This document shows, piece after piece, positions 41,801 to 49,362 of a stretch of 64,000 bases of DNA; within the stretch, counting starts at the first letter, position 1; each line of letters begins with the position of its first letter. Under the pieces are notes generated by a model, which ran no database searches, was not told the DNA's origin, and worked only from the letters and a program-made list of their open reading frames with translations. The stretch spans positions 868,001-932,000 of the forward strand of contig CAWATZ010000001.1 in the NCBI GenBank assembly GCA_963784995.1, written 5' to 3'. This stretch comes from CAWATZ01 sp963784995. Its GTDB lineage: Bacteria; Planctomycetota; Planctomycetia; Gemmatales; Gemmataceae. Position numbers and translations under genes: made by a program.

Positions 41801-41995
41801 GACGCCCAGCGCCGCGGCAGGCGCTTCCAGGAAGCTGCCGGCACAAAAGTGATTGGCGATCAACTCTTCGACGCGCCGCTGCAAGGCCGGGTCCCCGGCG
41901 CAGGCCCGGTCCACGAAGGCCCGGCGTTGCGTCTCCGACTCCAACTCCACGGCGGCAGCCAGAATCGATTCAATCGACTGCGGTGTGGGATCCAT
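38804..41995 (-). CDS. Ser/Thr protein kinase with TPR-like C-terminus, several frameshifts
   Basis: About 1,060 residues. Start ATG at 41995 (MDPTPQSIESILAAAVELES). GEGGFGIVFMAEQTQPVRRK, VALKVLKPGMD, HRDLKPSN, VIDFGIAKATG and MSPEQ are present, but between about 41490 and 40940 the frame changes at least four times (for example GVPITE should continue YCDQNQL). A transmembrane segment (LATLGVFALAVLLAVGSLVV) follows, then ~600 residues of helical TPR-like repeats (YQELGVVLSKQRRLAEAEAACRQG, AERAYRRVVELSDRLAEDFP). The last ~700 residues are one open frame. The indel cluster could be local low-quality sequence or a real dead kinase core. Module partner of the sigma gene at 42086. Confidence 0.82.
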
Positions 41996-42085
41996 GACCC
42001 AGCTTTCCGGACGGTTGCTTATCTTCAATGCGTAAAACGGTGCCCGACCGGCTCAGCAAAAGGTGAAAAACTGCGGCCGGCTCCC

Positions 42086-42654
42086 TCAGCGAGGGTGGAC
42101 CTTGCCGTACAGCCATGAGCGGGCGTACACCCAGTAGCGTTTGGCGGTGGCGAGAGAGATGCCAAGGGCCTGGGCCGCTTCGGGCAGCGCCAGACCCGCG
42201 AAGTAACGCAGCTTGACCAGGCGGGCCTTGAGCGGATCCTCGCTCTCCAGCTGCTGCAGGGCTTCATCCAGGGTCAGCAGGTCGTCGGTTGCATCGGCTT
42301 CCGGGGCGGCCAGCAGCGCAGCGGCGTCCAGTTCCACTCGGCGCATGGAGCCGCCCCGTTTGCTGCTCTGCTTGCGGCGGGCCTGATCGATCAGGATGCG
42401 GCGCATGGCCTCGGCGGCTGCGGCGAAGAAGTGGCCGCGGCTGTCTGCCAGTGCTGGGGCTGGTCCACGTCCACGAGCCGGAGATAGGCCTCGTGGACCA
42501 GGGCCGTGGCCTGCAGCGTCTGACCCGGTTTCTCCTGGGCCAGCCGCTGCGCCGCCAGTTGCCGCAGCTCGTCATAGACCAGCGGCAGCAGTTGTTCGGC
42601 GGCGTGGGGATCGCCTTGCTCGATGGCGGACAGGACCTGGGTGACGTCACTCAT
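42086..42654 (-). CDS. ECF sigma factor (kinase-linked planctomycete type), one frameshift
   Basis: About 189 residues from the ATG at 42654 (MSDVTQVLSAIEQGDPHAAE). After VDQPQHW near 42445 the frame shifts; the other frame gives SRGHFFAAAAEAMRRILIDQARRK as expected. Region 4 is LVKLRYFAGLALPEAAQALGISLATAKRYWVYARSWL. This is the most divergent of the four related sigma factors in its C-terminus (KRYWVYARSW instead of DADWAYAKAW), so promoter choice may differ. Kinase starts 90 bp downstream. Confidence 0.88.
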
Positions 42655-42660
42655 CAGCAG

Positions 42661-42735
42661 CACCGGTGAAGAGAGAAGGTGGTCTGGCTACAGTATAGCG
42701 GCACGCAGCCTCGACCTCCAGCGCCTCGTCACCGG
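42661..42735 (-). promoter_or_regulatory. Conserved promoter-like block upstream of sigma gene (copy 4)
   Basis: TATACT at 42697-42692 with TGGAGG 17 bp upstream, as in copies 1-3. The most diverged copy (for example TATACTGTAGCC), yet both hexamers and their spacing are kept. Confidence 0.58.
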
Positions 42736-42738
42736 GTG

Positions 42739-42832
42739 TCAGGGATTGAGCCGTTGCTTGACCACCAGTTCCACACCTTCCGGCGCGAGCGAGACGCCAC
42801 GCCGCACTGGGTGGGAGCAGTGGCCGGCCACC
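42739..42832 (-). pseudogene. C-terminal remnant of a cytochrome P450
   Basis: Reads HCSHPVRRGVSLAPEGVELVVKQRLNP then TGA, matching the last ~28 residues of the P450 at 37346-38707 (HCSHPVRRGVALAPNDGVELVLTQRLKS). In both places it is followed at the same distance by the promoter block and a sigma gene, so the segment was duplicated as a unit and the upstream P450 part was lost. Its 5' end lies in a perfect palindrome. Confidence 0.75.
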
Positions 42833-42857
42833 CGGCCACTGCTCCCACCCAGTGCGG
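42802..42857. repeat. Perfect 26-bp palindrome with 4-base loop, derived from the P450 remnant
   Basis: Left arm 42802-42827 and right arm 42832-42857 are exact inverted copies around CCAC. The left arm is P450 coding sequence, so the right arm is an inverted duplicate of it, as produced by template switching at a replication fork. The 200 bp beyond it (to 43059) hold no recognisable gene. Confidence 0.8.
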
Positions 42858-43059
42858 CGTTGAGAAGAGAACAACAGGGCGGCAGCAAGTCTGTGGACTG
42901 CCCCTCAACTCTGCCGGCTCACGTTATCGGGCCCGTTGGCGGGCGCTGTCGTGGTTGGTGTCCCCATCTGGTTGCCAAACTTCATTCCGGGAGAAAGGCA
43001 AGGAACCCCCGTGAGTTTGGCAACGGTAGGAGGACACAACCGGACTTTCCGGACAGACT

Positions 43060-43539
43060 CTATTTGCCGATCTTCCAGACCACCTCGTTCCGGGCCTGGC
43101 GCAGGTGAGTGATGATGCTGTGCAGGGCATCCCGGTCCATGCTTTTGGCCAGGATGAGACATTCGTCGATCTGGTGCTCCAGGAGTTCCAGCTTGGTGTC
43201 GCCGGTCGGGACCGTGGCCACCTTGTGCTGCTGGCCGAGGGGTTGCTTCTTCTGCGTCCGAGCAGCAATCCGCGAGCGCTTTTTGCTTCGCAGCACGCTC
43301 TTGAGGTTCGCCAAATTCGCCTTGACCGACTTGGGAACCACGGTCTGCCCGGGATGATCCGCGAGCCAGCGCCGCAGCAGCTTCTTGTTGCTCCGCTCCT
43401 GCAGCAGCTTGGGGTTCTCCTGAAAGATCTTCCGGAAGTAGCCCGCAGTCGTCTCTTTGCTCGCTCCGCCATCAGGCGCCGGTGTGGACCGACCGTTCCC
43501 GTCCGAATCTTCGCCAGGGGGTTTTGCTTTCTTGGCCAC
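43060..43539 (-). CDS. Small basic protein of unknown function
   Basis: 159 residues from a GTG start at 43539 with AGGAG seven bases upstream; an in-frame ATG at 43554 has no ribosome site. Begins AKKAKPPGEDSDGNG, is rich in Lys/Arg (KSVKANLANLKSVLRSKKRSR), and ends with an amphipathic, coiled-coil-like helix (KLELLEHQIDECLILAKSMD...). A central stretch (YFRKIFQENPKLLQERSNKKLLRRWLADHPG) looks like a small helical domain, possibly nucleic-acid binding, similar in layout to Lys-rich planctomycete proteins with an N-terminal disordered tail. Family not recognised. A promoter-like region with a perfect palindrome lies upstream. Confidence 0.7.
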   Translation of the reverse strand: MAKKAKPPGEDSDGNGRSTPAPDGGASKETTAGYFRKIFQENPKLLQERSNKKLLRRWLADHPGQTVVPKSVKANLANLKSVLRSKKRSRIAARTQKKQPLGQQHKVATVPTGDTKLELLEHQIDECLILAKSMDRDALHSIITHLRQARNEVVWKIGK

Positions 43540-43576
43540 GTGACAACTCCTCATGCTGAAAGTTAGGGGGAAACTT

Positions 43577-43610
43577 AGACATAGTATATGTCTCAAACAA
43601 AGTTTAACAA
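43577..43610 (-). promoter_or_regulatory. Promoter with overlapping palindromic operator
   Basis: Read leftwards, TTGTTA (43610-43605) and TATACT (43588-43583) are 16 bp apart, a good vegetative promoter. A 17-bp palindrome AGACATA-GTA-TATGTCT (43577-43593) covers the -10, a typical position for a repressor site. It precedes the small basic protein gene and lies about 40 bp before the GTG. Confidence 0.5.
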
Positions 43611-43641
43611 GGAGAAAGCCAAAACGCCAGAGACCTTGGTG

Positions 43642-43786
43642 TGTCGCCCCTGCGGGGCTAAGAACCACTAACAGCAAGGCGAGCGGCGCGGCGTCAGCCC
43701 GCCGGTGAAGACCGCTACCGGCGGGCTGACGCCGCGCCGCTCGCCTTGCTGTTAGTGGTTCCAGGAATTAGCCCGAAGGGGCGACA
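43642..43786. repeat. Large hairpin repeat, 45-bp perfect inner arms
   Basis: Inner arms 43662-43706 and 43717-43761 are exact inverted copies around a 10-base loop. An outer pair (TGTCGCCCC at 43642-43650 and GGGGCGACA at 43778-43786) extends it. A decayed second copy is at 53226-53328. The arms begin CACTAACAGCAAGGCGAGCGG. Probably a non-autonomous mobile hairpin element; no terminal target duplication was identified. Confidence 0.75.
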
Positions 43787-44054
43787 GCGAATAGACCAGG
43801 GCGTCAGCCCTGGGTCTCGGGGTGGTCCCCCCTCAACCCTGGGAATGAGCAACTGGCCTTTTCTCTTCTCTTCTCTTCTGCTACGTTAGGGATGGTTGGG
43901 TCTTGTGAATCGGGCCAGAGCCTTGATGCTCCGCGCACCATCTCTCCTTCCCTTTCCTTGTCCCATTGGAAGCATTGGTATGGATTTCGCCAGGTTGCGT
44001 CCGACCGCAGTTGGTCGCGTTGCACTGGCGGGCAGTTTTTTCAGGAGGCCCTTC
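43787..44054 (+). other. Leader region of the RRM gene
   Basis: No gene is visible. It contains a pyrimidine-rich tract (ttctcttctcttctcttct, 43861-43879) and a ~170-bp stretch up to the RRM start with a T6 run and AGGAGG ribosome site. A long untranslated leader is common before RNA-binding and cold-shock genes, so a regulated leader is possible but not shown. Confidence 0.4.
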
Positions 44055-44373
44055 ATGGGCAGGAAATTGTACGTGGGCAATCTGCACCTTCGGCGTGACC
44101 GACAGCGAGCTGGAGCAGATGTTCGTGGCTCATGGTTCGGTGCAGTCAGCCCAGGTCATCATGGACCGGGACACCGGCCGGTCCAAGGGGTTCGGGTTCG
44201 TGGAGATGGGCACCGACCAGGAAGCCCAGGCCGCCATCGCGGCCCTCAACGGCAAAGAAGTCAACGGCCGCTCCCTCACCGTCAACGAGGCCAAACCCCG
44301 GGAGGCAGGTAGTGGCGGCCGGGGTGGTCAGGGCGGCAGCCGGGGTGGTTACGGCGGTGGGCGGCGCTACTGA
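44055..44373 (+). CDS. RRM-domain RNA-binding protein, one frameshift
   Basis: About 105 residues. ATG at 44055 follows AGGAGG by seven bases. RNP2 is KLYVGNL and RNP1 is KGFGFVEM. One extra C near 44089 breaks the frame between GNL and TFGVTDSELEQMFVAHG; with it removed the domain is complete. The tail is Gly/Arg-rich (GGRGGQGGSRGGYGGGRRY), as in bacterial and cyanobacterial glycine-rich Rbp proteins. It probably binds single-stranded RNA in the cytoplasm and acts as an RNA chaperone. Followed by a strong hairpin. Confidence 0.88.
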
Positions 44374-44390
44374 GAAACACTGCCGTGTTC

Positions 44391-44434
44391 AGCCTTGGGT
44401 AGCGGAACTCTGGCGAGTTCCGCTACCCAAGGCT
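44391..44434. terminator. Hairpin after the RRM gene (possible terminator)
   Basis: Arms 44391-44409 and 44416-44434 are perfect over 19 bp (AGCCTTGGGTAGCGGAACT), extended by one closing pair. It starts 18 bp after the RRM stop and is followed by only TTTG, so termination would be weak; it may instead be one of the dispersed hairpin repeats. Confidence 0.5.
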
Positions 44435-44521
44435 TTGTTCCGCCCGCACTATGCAGTGGGGAAGAATCCGAACGTCCGCGCCCGTTGGACTCTGGGTGGG
44501 GACGTTTCTTTCGATTGGGAT

Positions 44522-45280
44522 TCAGCTCAGGAAATCTTCCATCGGGTAACGGGGCAGCTCCACCACGAAGGTGGTCCCCTGTCCAAGGCCCGAGTCCATG
44601 GTCAGGCTCCCGCCGCTCTGTTCCACCAGCAACTGGACCACGGGCAGGCCGACGCTCAAGCCCGCTTCCCGGGCCGGGATCGCCCGATAAAGCAGGTCAA
44701 ACGCCCGGTCGCGCTTGCTGACGTCCATGCCCAGGCCATTGTCCGACACACGCAGCTGGTAAACTTCCGGTGTGACGTGCAGCTCGAGCCGGACCCAGGC
44801 TTCCGCCTTGTCGGGATCGCGATACTTCAGCGCGTTGGAGATCAGGTTGTCCAGGATGTGCCGCAGCCGGGCCGGGAACCATTCGACGTGGTCGCTTGCC
44901 AGCTCCAGCTGCAGCCGAACAGACTCGGCGCCCTGCAAGCGCTGCTGCCAGCGAAACACCTGCTCCACCAGGGGACGGATGGCAATGGCAATCACCTGGT
45001 CATGAGCCGGATGATAGCCCGACAAGTCCTGGAGGTCGCGGAGCAGGTCCCTCAGCTCCTGGATCACCGCCCCCGCGTCGGCCAGGCCCGTCGCGGGACC
45101 CTCGGCCCCGGGCCGGGCACTCCAGGCCTTCTGGAGCTTGTCCAGCCCCAGGCGCAACTCTTGCTGCAAGAGCCGACCATGCCGGCGCAAGCGATCCACC
45201 TCCAGCTCCAGGCTGGCCGCGTAAGTCAGCAGCCGCGCCAGGTTCGGTTCGCGCGACCTGTTCTCCTGAGAGGATGACAT
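44522..45280 (-). CDS. Sensor histidine kinase-like ATPase without a visible HisKA domain
   Basis: 252 residues. Start ATG at 45280, ~8 bases after AGAGGG. The C-terminal half is a GHKL ATPase: N box LDNLISNALKY, G1 box VSDNGLGMD, G2-like GLSVGLPVVQLLVEQSGG, and a final GTTFVVELP. The N-terminal ~110 residues form a helical region with no recognisable phospho-accepting His box (ELRDLLRDLQDLSGYHPAHDQ is the nearest). It has no transmembrane segment. No response regulator is adjacent, so it may act with a remote partner. A functional ATPase seems likely; kinase activity is unproven. Confidence 0.78.
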   Translation of the reverse strand: MSSSQENRSREPNLARLLTYAASLELEVDRLRRHGRLLQQELRLGLDKLQKAWSARPGAEGPATGLADAGAVIQELRDLLRDLQDLSGYHPAHDQVIAIAIRPLVEQVFRWQQRLQGAESVRLQLELASDHVEWFPARLRHILDNLISNALKYRDPDKAEAWVRLELHVTPEVYQLRVSDNGLGMDVSKRDRAFDLLYRAIPAREAGLSVGLPVVQLLVEQSGGSLTMDSGLGQGTTFVVELPRYPMEDFLS

Positions 45281-45326
45281 TGGTAGAGCCCTCTTGACTC
45301 TGGATCACGGCGCTTCCCCTTGGCGA

Positions 45327-45959
45327 CTAGCGCATGGAACACTGAATCTCCACATCCCGTTTTTTGCTGCATTTGGTACAGAAGAAAACAGCCCGGACCA
45401 CACCGGCCGTGATGCGCATCGAGTTCCAGGAAGAACCCTCGGAAGAACACACGGGGCATTTGTGCTTGTATTTGGCGCTGGTGCCGTCCTGGGAGACAAT
45501 GATGGCCCCTTTCACGGCGATCGCCCGTCCCTTCTTCACCGGCTTCTTGGGCGGGGCCGGCGGGGGAGCCGCTGGAGGAGCTAGTTGCGCTTCCGGCTGC
45601 AGCTCGACCGTGTCCGGAATCGCCTGCGCGTCTCCGGCCGGTGCCTCAGCCACAGCGGTTCCCTCAACCGGCCCGGAATGGACGGCTGCGCTCTCGGGTG
45701 AAAGAGGTTGTATCGGATCGGCCGGTCCGGCCGGCGTGGTTTCCGTGGCCAGGGAAGCAGCACTCACGGGGGCCGCTTCGGAAGACGTTATGCCGAACAG
45801 ATACTTGACTCGCGCGGCCACGACCCCTCTGTCCACGCCTTCCTTCCAGATGGTATCTGTGATCAGAATCTCTCCGGCGGAGGCAAGGTCGTGTAATTGG
45901 CGTCCCGAGAACGGGCCAATTCTCTTGCCATCGTGAGCGTAAAACCAGCGATCAGCCAC
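45327..45959 (-). CDS. GYF_2 (DUF4339) domain protein with C-terminal zinc-ribbon-like motif
   Basis: 210 residues from a GTG at 45959 with GGAG five bases upstream (MADRWFYAHDGKRIGPFSG), the common start of this family; the frame is open to 46088. Residues 3-50 are the GYF_2 fold (WFYAHDGKRIGPFSGRQLHDLA, ITDTIWKEG). The middle is Pro/Ala-rich and likely disordered (APPAAPPPAPPKKPVKKG). The C-terminus has CPVC...CTKC pairs consistent with a zinc ribbon. Such proteins occur with secretion and membrane systems in planctomycetes but their role is not known. Confidence 0.78.
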   Translation of the reverse strand: MADRWFYAHDGKRIGPFSGRQLHDLASAGEILITDTIWKEGVDRGVVAARVKYLFGITSSEAAPVSAASLATETTPAGPADPIQPLSPESAAVHSGPVEGTAVAEAPAGDAQAIPDTVELQPEAQLAPPAAPPPAPPKKPVKKGRAIAVKGAIIVSQDGTSAKYKHKCPVCSSEGSSWNSMRITAGVVRAVFFCTKCSKKRDVEIQCSMR

Positions 45960-46696
45960 GTGTACTCCGGAATAGAGCCCCTGAAGGTAGACAGCTTGAT
46001 CAAGGTCATCAGGCCCTCTCGGATTCAAGGGCCAGGCCTTGTCGGCGGACTGTGCCGCTGACCAAGCTGCTTCCCTGTCTGGTATCAAGCCCTTACCAAT
46101 GGCAAGAGTTGTTCGTTCCGGATGGTCCGTTTGATTTGATGACTTCCCGGGTGGGGAAAATCAGGAAAGGAAAAAGGCCATCATGCCAGCCTCATCTTAG
46201 CAAGTTCTCTGCTGAATACAAGGACAAAGATATGCTGACGCTCCTTGATTCGAAGTTTTATGAGACTGCAGCAAAGCAAGAGGGAGGAAGCCTTCGTCCC
46301 CGCCCGGGCCAGCCGGGCGGGGACGACCCTCCTGGATCTTTTGCCAGACCGGCCCGGTGTCGGCCGGGAGAATACCTTTGCTTTCCTGATGCTCAGCCCG
46401 TACAATGCAGGTGTGATGAGTTAAGGCCTGCTTTTTTTCTCCCTCTTTGCTGTTCTTCAAGCACTCCCTCAACTCTCACCTCACCAGGCCATTGCCGCGG
46501 GCACGTGCCGGCAATTCCTTTTCTTCCCGACTCCAATTCCAGGAAGGACGCCCAGCGTCACCGGGAGGGAATGGAGATAGGAGACGTTGATGCGCGGCGC
46601 GAGCCCAGGGAGTATACTACCCGCGCCTCCGCTCCTGGGCTGCGGGGGATCGTATTGGCTTCGGACTCACCCGGTCCTTGTTTGCGAGAAAGACCC
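45960..46696. other. Intergenic region without recognised gene
   Basis: Both frames and strands were read; only short shadows are seen. A GC-rich hairpin (13-bp arms, 46295-46307 and 46313-46325) and a purine-rich stretch (46160-46180) are present. The short gene at 46697 may have its promoter here. Confidence 0.5.
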
Positions 46697-46891
46697 ATGA
46701 CACGGAAGAAAACCCTCCAGCAGAGGGAAAAAGAGTTACAGTCCTTGCTGGCCACTCCCACTGGCCGGGACGAGATCGTGAAACTGCAATCGCGGTACGC
46801 CGCCGCCTGCGGCCGGGTCCGGCCTGCGAAGGGCTCGGCCATCACTTACATTCTGGTCTACGAGAGAGAACACGGACTGATTGACAGCTGA
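46697..46891 (+). CDS. Small conserved-looking protein (64 aa)
   Basis: MTRKKTLQQREKELQSLLATPTGRDEIVKLQSRYAAACGRVRPAKGSAITYILVYEREHGLIDS, quoted in part: begins TRKKTLQQREKELQSL and ends ITYILVYEREHGLIDS. ATG at 46697; the ribosome site is weak (GAGAAAGACCC). An N-terminal charged helix and a short hydrophobic beta-like end are seen. No known family. It sits in tandem with the gene at 46979, which is a reason to think it real. Confidence 0.55.
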   Translation: MTRKKTLQQREKELQSLLATPTGRDEIVKLQSRYAAACGRVRPAKGSAITYILVYEREHGLIDS

Positions 46892-46978
46892 TCGAGCGGG
46901 CCGGGCCTGGTTGCGCGGGCCGGAAGCACGGCAGGGCGGCCAACGGGAGAGTCACACTTCAACTCAGCGAGGGGATCG

Positions 46979-47221
46979 ATGAGAAAAGCAGAAGCAGAAT
47001 TGACCGTGGCCTGGGTCGTGTACCGGATGGCCCTCCAGAAAAACCCGACCGGGGGAATCGCGATTTGTGAACAGGCGGAGTGGGACGAGATGGAACGGGT
47101 GCGCCCGGGGTATCACACGCTGATCCGCGAACAGATCGCCAGCGAAACCGAGGCCGAGAAACTCGCCCGAGAGCAGTCGGGAAGCCCCGGAACGGCGTCC
47201 GTCCGCCTCAAGGCGCGGTGA
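46979..47221 (+). CDS. Small protein of unknown function (80 aa)
   Basis: ATG at 46979, five bases after GAGGGG. Begins MRKAEAELTVAWVVYRMALQ, then KNPTGGIAICEQAEWDEMERVRPGYHTLI and a charged tail. Composition is amphipathic, with codon use like the neighbours. Same strand as the 46697 gene, 87 bp after it. No known family. Confidence 0.6.
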   Translation: MRKAEAELTVAWVVYRMALQKNPTGGIAICEQAEWDEMERVRPGYHTLIREQIASETEAEKLAREQSGSPGTASVRLKAR

Positions 47222-47345
47222 CTCGCCGGCAGGGCGGAGGAACACGCCTTTGACCAGGAGGTTCCACGCGAACGAAGGTGGGTAAGCTCGGTTGCTCTCA
47301 ACAGACCATTGGAACCTCGCAGGGAGTAAGAACCGGGCAGCCTCC

Positions 47346-47927
47346 TCACTTCGCTGGGGGAGGCTCGCTCTTGTCCTTGGGTTGCGCCCTGGGCGAGAGT
47401 TTGGGCGCCAGCAGGGCGCTCATCCGCCGCCCGTCCATCGTCGCGGCACGCTCCACCTTGCTCACGTCCGCCAGTTTCTCCAGAACCGCGTTGAGGATTC
47501 GTCGCCCCTCCTCCAGGTGCTGCATCTCCCGACCGCGAAAAATGACGGTAACGAGAACCTTGTCATTGTGTTCCAGAAACTTGCGTGCCTGGTTCACCTT
47601 CGTATCGACGTCGTGCTCGCCCGTTTTGGGTCGCACCCGGATCTCCTTCTGTTTCTGCTGGCGGACCTTGGCGCTCTTGTGCCCCTTTTGCGAGTTCTCG
47701 AAACGCATTTTGCCATAATCGAGGATGCGGCAAACCGGCGGACGCTCATCCGGGGCCACCTCGACCAGGTCGAGGTTGGCTTCCCGTGCTTTCTCCAGGG
47801 CTTGAGCCGTGGGCACCAGGCCGAGTTGCTCCCCGCTGGCACTGATCAGGCGAATGGGACTGATGCGGATCTGCTCGTTTATTCGGGGGCCACGGTTCGG
47901 AGGCGGTTGACGATCAAAATGACGAAT
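47346..47927 (-). CDS. infC: Translation initiation factor IF-3, apparent AUU start
   Basis: 193 residues. Binds the 30S subunit, prevents 70S assembly and proofreads start codons. The ATG-like start of the open frame (47816, PTAQALEKAREAN) cuts off the conserved N-terminus. In frame upstream the sequence reads RHFDRQPPPNRGPRINEQIRISPIRLISASGEQLGLV, matching IF-3 (RINEQIR...). The only suitable start is ATT at 47927-47925, seven bases after AAAGGAG. AUU is the known, autoregulated start of infC in enteric bacteria. Downstream DUERPPVCRILDYGK-type motif (PDERPPVCRILDYGKMRFE) is intact; the C-terminal extension is Pro/Lys-rich. No rpmI or rplT follow, so it is not in the usual operon. Confidence 0.92.
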   Translation of the reverse strand: MRHFDRQPPPNRGPRINEQIRISPIRLISASGEQLGLVPTAQALEKAREANLDLVEVAPDERPPVCRILDYGKMRFENSQKGHKSAKVRQQKQKEIRVRPKTGEHDVDTKVNQARKFLEHNDKVLVTVIFRGREMQHLEEGRRILNAVLEKLADVSKVERAATMDGRRMSALLAPKLSPRAQPKDKSEPPPAK

Positions 47928-47934
47928 GCGTGTT

Positions 47935-47941
47935 CTCCTTT
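47935..47941 (-). promoter_or_regulatory. infC ribosome-binding site
   Basis: AAAGGAG read leftwards, seven bases before the ATT codon at 47927. It supports translation from ATT and not from a later GTG. Confidence 0.7.
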
Positions 47942-48127
47942 CAGGGGGAACGACAGGCCGCCCTACGACTTCGCAGGAGGACGCGATGCGTGCCCTATCT
48001 GTCCATTCTAGTCCCCAGCGGGGCGGTCGGCCACCTCAACTCCCGGGAACAGGACTTTCGGGTTTCCTCGGTCGCCTGAGTCGCTCCAGGTTCTTGTCCC
48101 TTCAAGGAGCCAACTGCTGGTTAGACT

Positions 48128-48967
48128 CTACCCCGCTCGGCGCAGCTCAGGACGGGTCACCCCCAGGGCTTCCAGGACCGGGTGATACACCTCGCGATAG
48201 TAGATCTGAGGGTCGAAGACCTGCAGCGTCCGAATCGCCTCGGCGCGTCGCCGGCCGTCTGCCAGGCCGGCGATGGCCGGCATGGCAAAGACCTCCAGGA
48301 CGCGGTGCAGTTGCCGCAGTGTCTCCTCCCGGTCTTGGCGGAGGTAGAGCCGCACGGCGTTGAGGAAAAAACTGTAGTGGGCCTGTTCATCAGTCCCCAG
48401 GAAACCCAGGAGCTTGGCCAGCGCGGGGTCGGTTCGCTCCCCCACGTGCCGGCGCAGGTTGCGGTAGTTCAACCCGGTGGCCAGCTCCTGCACCATCGCA
48501 TAGATGAGCATGGCGACGGAGCTGTCGTGGGGCACGTGCCAGTCGTGCGCAAAGACCTCGCGCTCCAGGTCGGCCAACTGCTCCTCCGTGCGCAGGCCCG
48601 AGCGAAGCAGCCAATCCGACAGGGCCAGGGAGTGCTTGGACTCCTCGTAGCCCCAGTTGGCATAGAACCAGGTCGTGGCCCGACTGGGCCGGAACCTGGA
48701 CATGGCCTGGGCGACGTAGTCGGGCAGGTACAGCTCCACCGCGCAGAACGACTCGACCACGTCGGCAACCGCGGGTCCCGCGGAAGCATTGCACTCCTGC
48801 CAGGGGACGTCCTCGCGCAGCGACCAGCGCCGCCTTCGTTCGGCCAGGTCGAAAAAGTCCCGGTAGAGGCGGTAAAGGCTTGCCTCCAGATCCGGACAAT
48901 GGCACCTTGGGGGCTCCTCCTGTGGCGACCTGGCTCTCAGGTTGAGGTCTGGCTTGCCCGCGTCCAC
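48128..48967 (-). CDS. Acyl-ACP desaturase-like diiron protein
   Basis: 279 residues, GTG start at 48967. Ferritin-like four-helix fold of the soluble stearoyl-ACP desaturase family. The iron ligand motifs are visible: E in VESFCAVELYLPDY, the second-helix NWGYEESKHSLALSDWLL (EExxH), E in VQELATGLNYRNL, and the last GTDEQAHYSFF (DExxH). It would insert a cis double bond into acyl-ACP using O2 and ferredoxin; a hydroxylase or N-oxygenase of the same fold is an alternative. Cytoplasmic. Its stop is 200 bp upstream of infC. Confidence 0.85.
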   Translation of the reverse strand: MDAGKPDLNLRARSPQEEPPRCHCPDLEASLYRLYRDFFDLAERRRRWSLREDVPWQECNASAGPAVADVVESFCAVELYLPDYVAQAMSRFRPSRATTWFYANWGYEESKHSLALSDWLLRSGLRTEEQLADLEREVFAHDWHVPHDSSVAMLIYAMVQELATGLNYRNLRRHVGERTDPALAKLLGFLGTDEQAHYSFFLNAVRLYLRQDREETLRQLHRVLEVFAMPAIAGLADGRRRAEAIRTLQVFDPQIYYREVYHPVLEALGVTRPELRRAG

Positions 48968-49362
48968 GTATTCACTTCCCTTCTCAGGAAAAACAACGGG
49001 GGCTCGAAGGTGACCAGCCTACAGGAAGTGGGGCGAGGGCGATAGTCTGATCCACTTCGCCGTAACTCCGGTAACGTTGTCGGTCGTCTTACCCGGATTC
49101 TCCAGTCCGCCAGGCCGCTACAGCATGCCTGGGATGGACGGCTACGAAGTCGCCCGCCGACTCCTGCCGGAGTCCGGCCTGGCAAATCCGCGGCGAGCTT
49201 GCCTGGCTCGGCAAAGGTTGTGTTCAAAGATTTTTTGCAACCGTCTCCCGTCGAGCGGTACTCCTCTGGTGAAGCCGGTCCTGGACGTGACCGGGCCGGC
49301 AACTCGGTCATCGACCGTTTTACCTGTCATCTGGGCGACAGCCCGAGAAAGTGAGGAGTCTC
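48968..49362. other. Gap with a possible response-regulator fragment
   Basis: 395 bp without an intact gene. On the + strand 49120-49185 reads SMPGMDGYEVARRLLPESGLAN, resembling the receiver-domain strand MPGMDGYEVARRLR around the phosphorylated Asp. The match is too short to be a gene and is probably a remnant. Confidence 0.35.

Noticed and set aside
47222..47345. rpmI and rplT after infC
   Set aside because: No ribosomal protein L35 or L20 sequence is present downstream in any frame.
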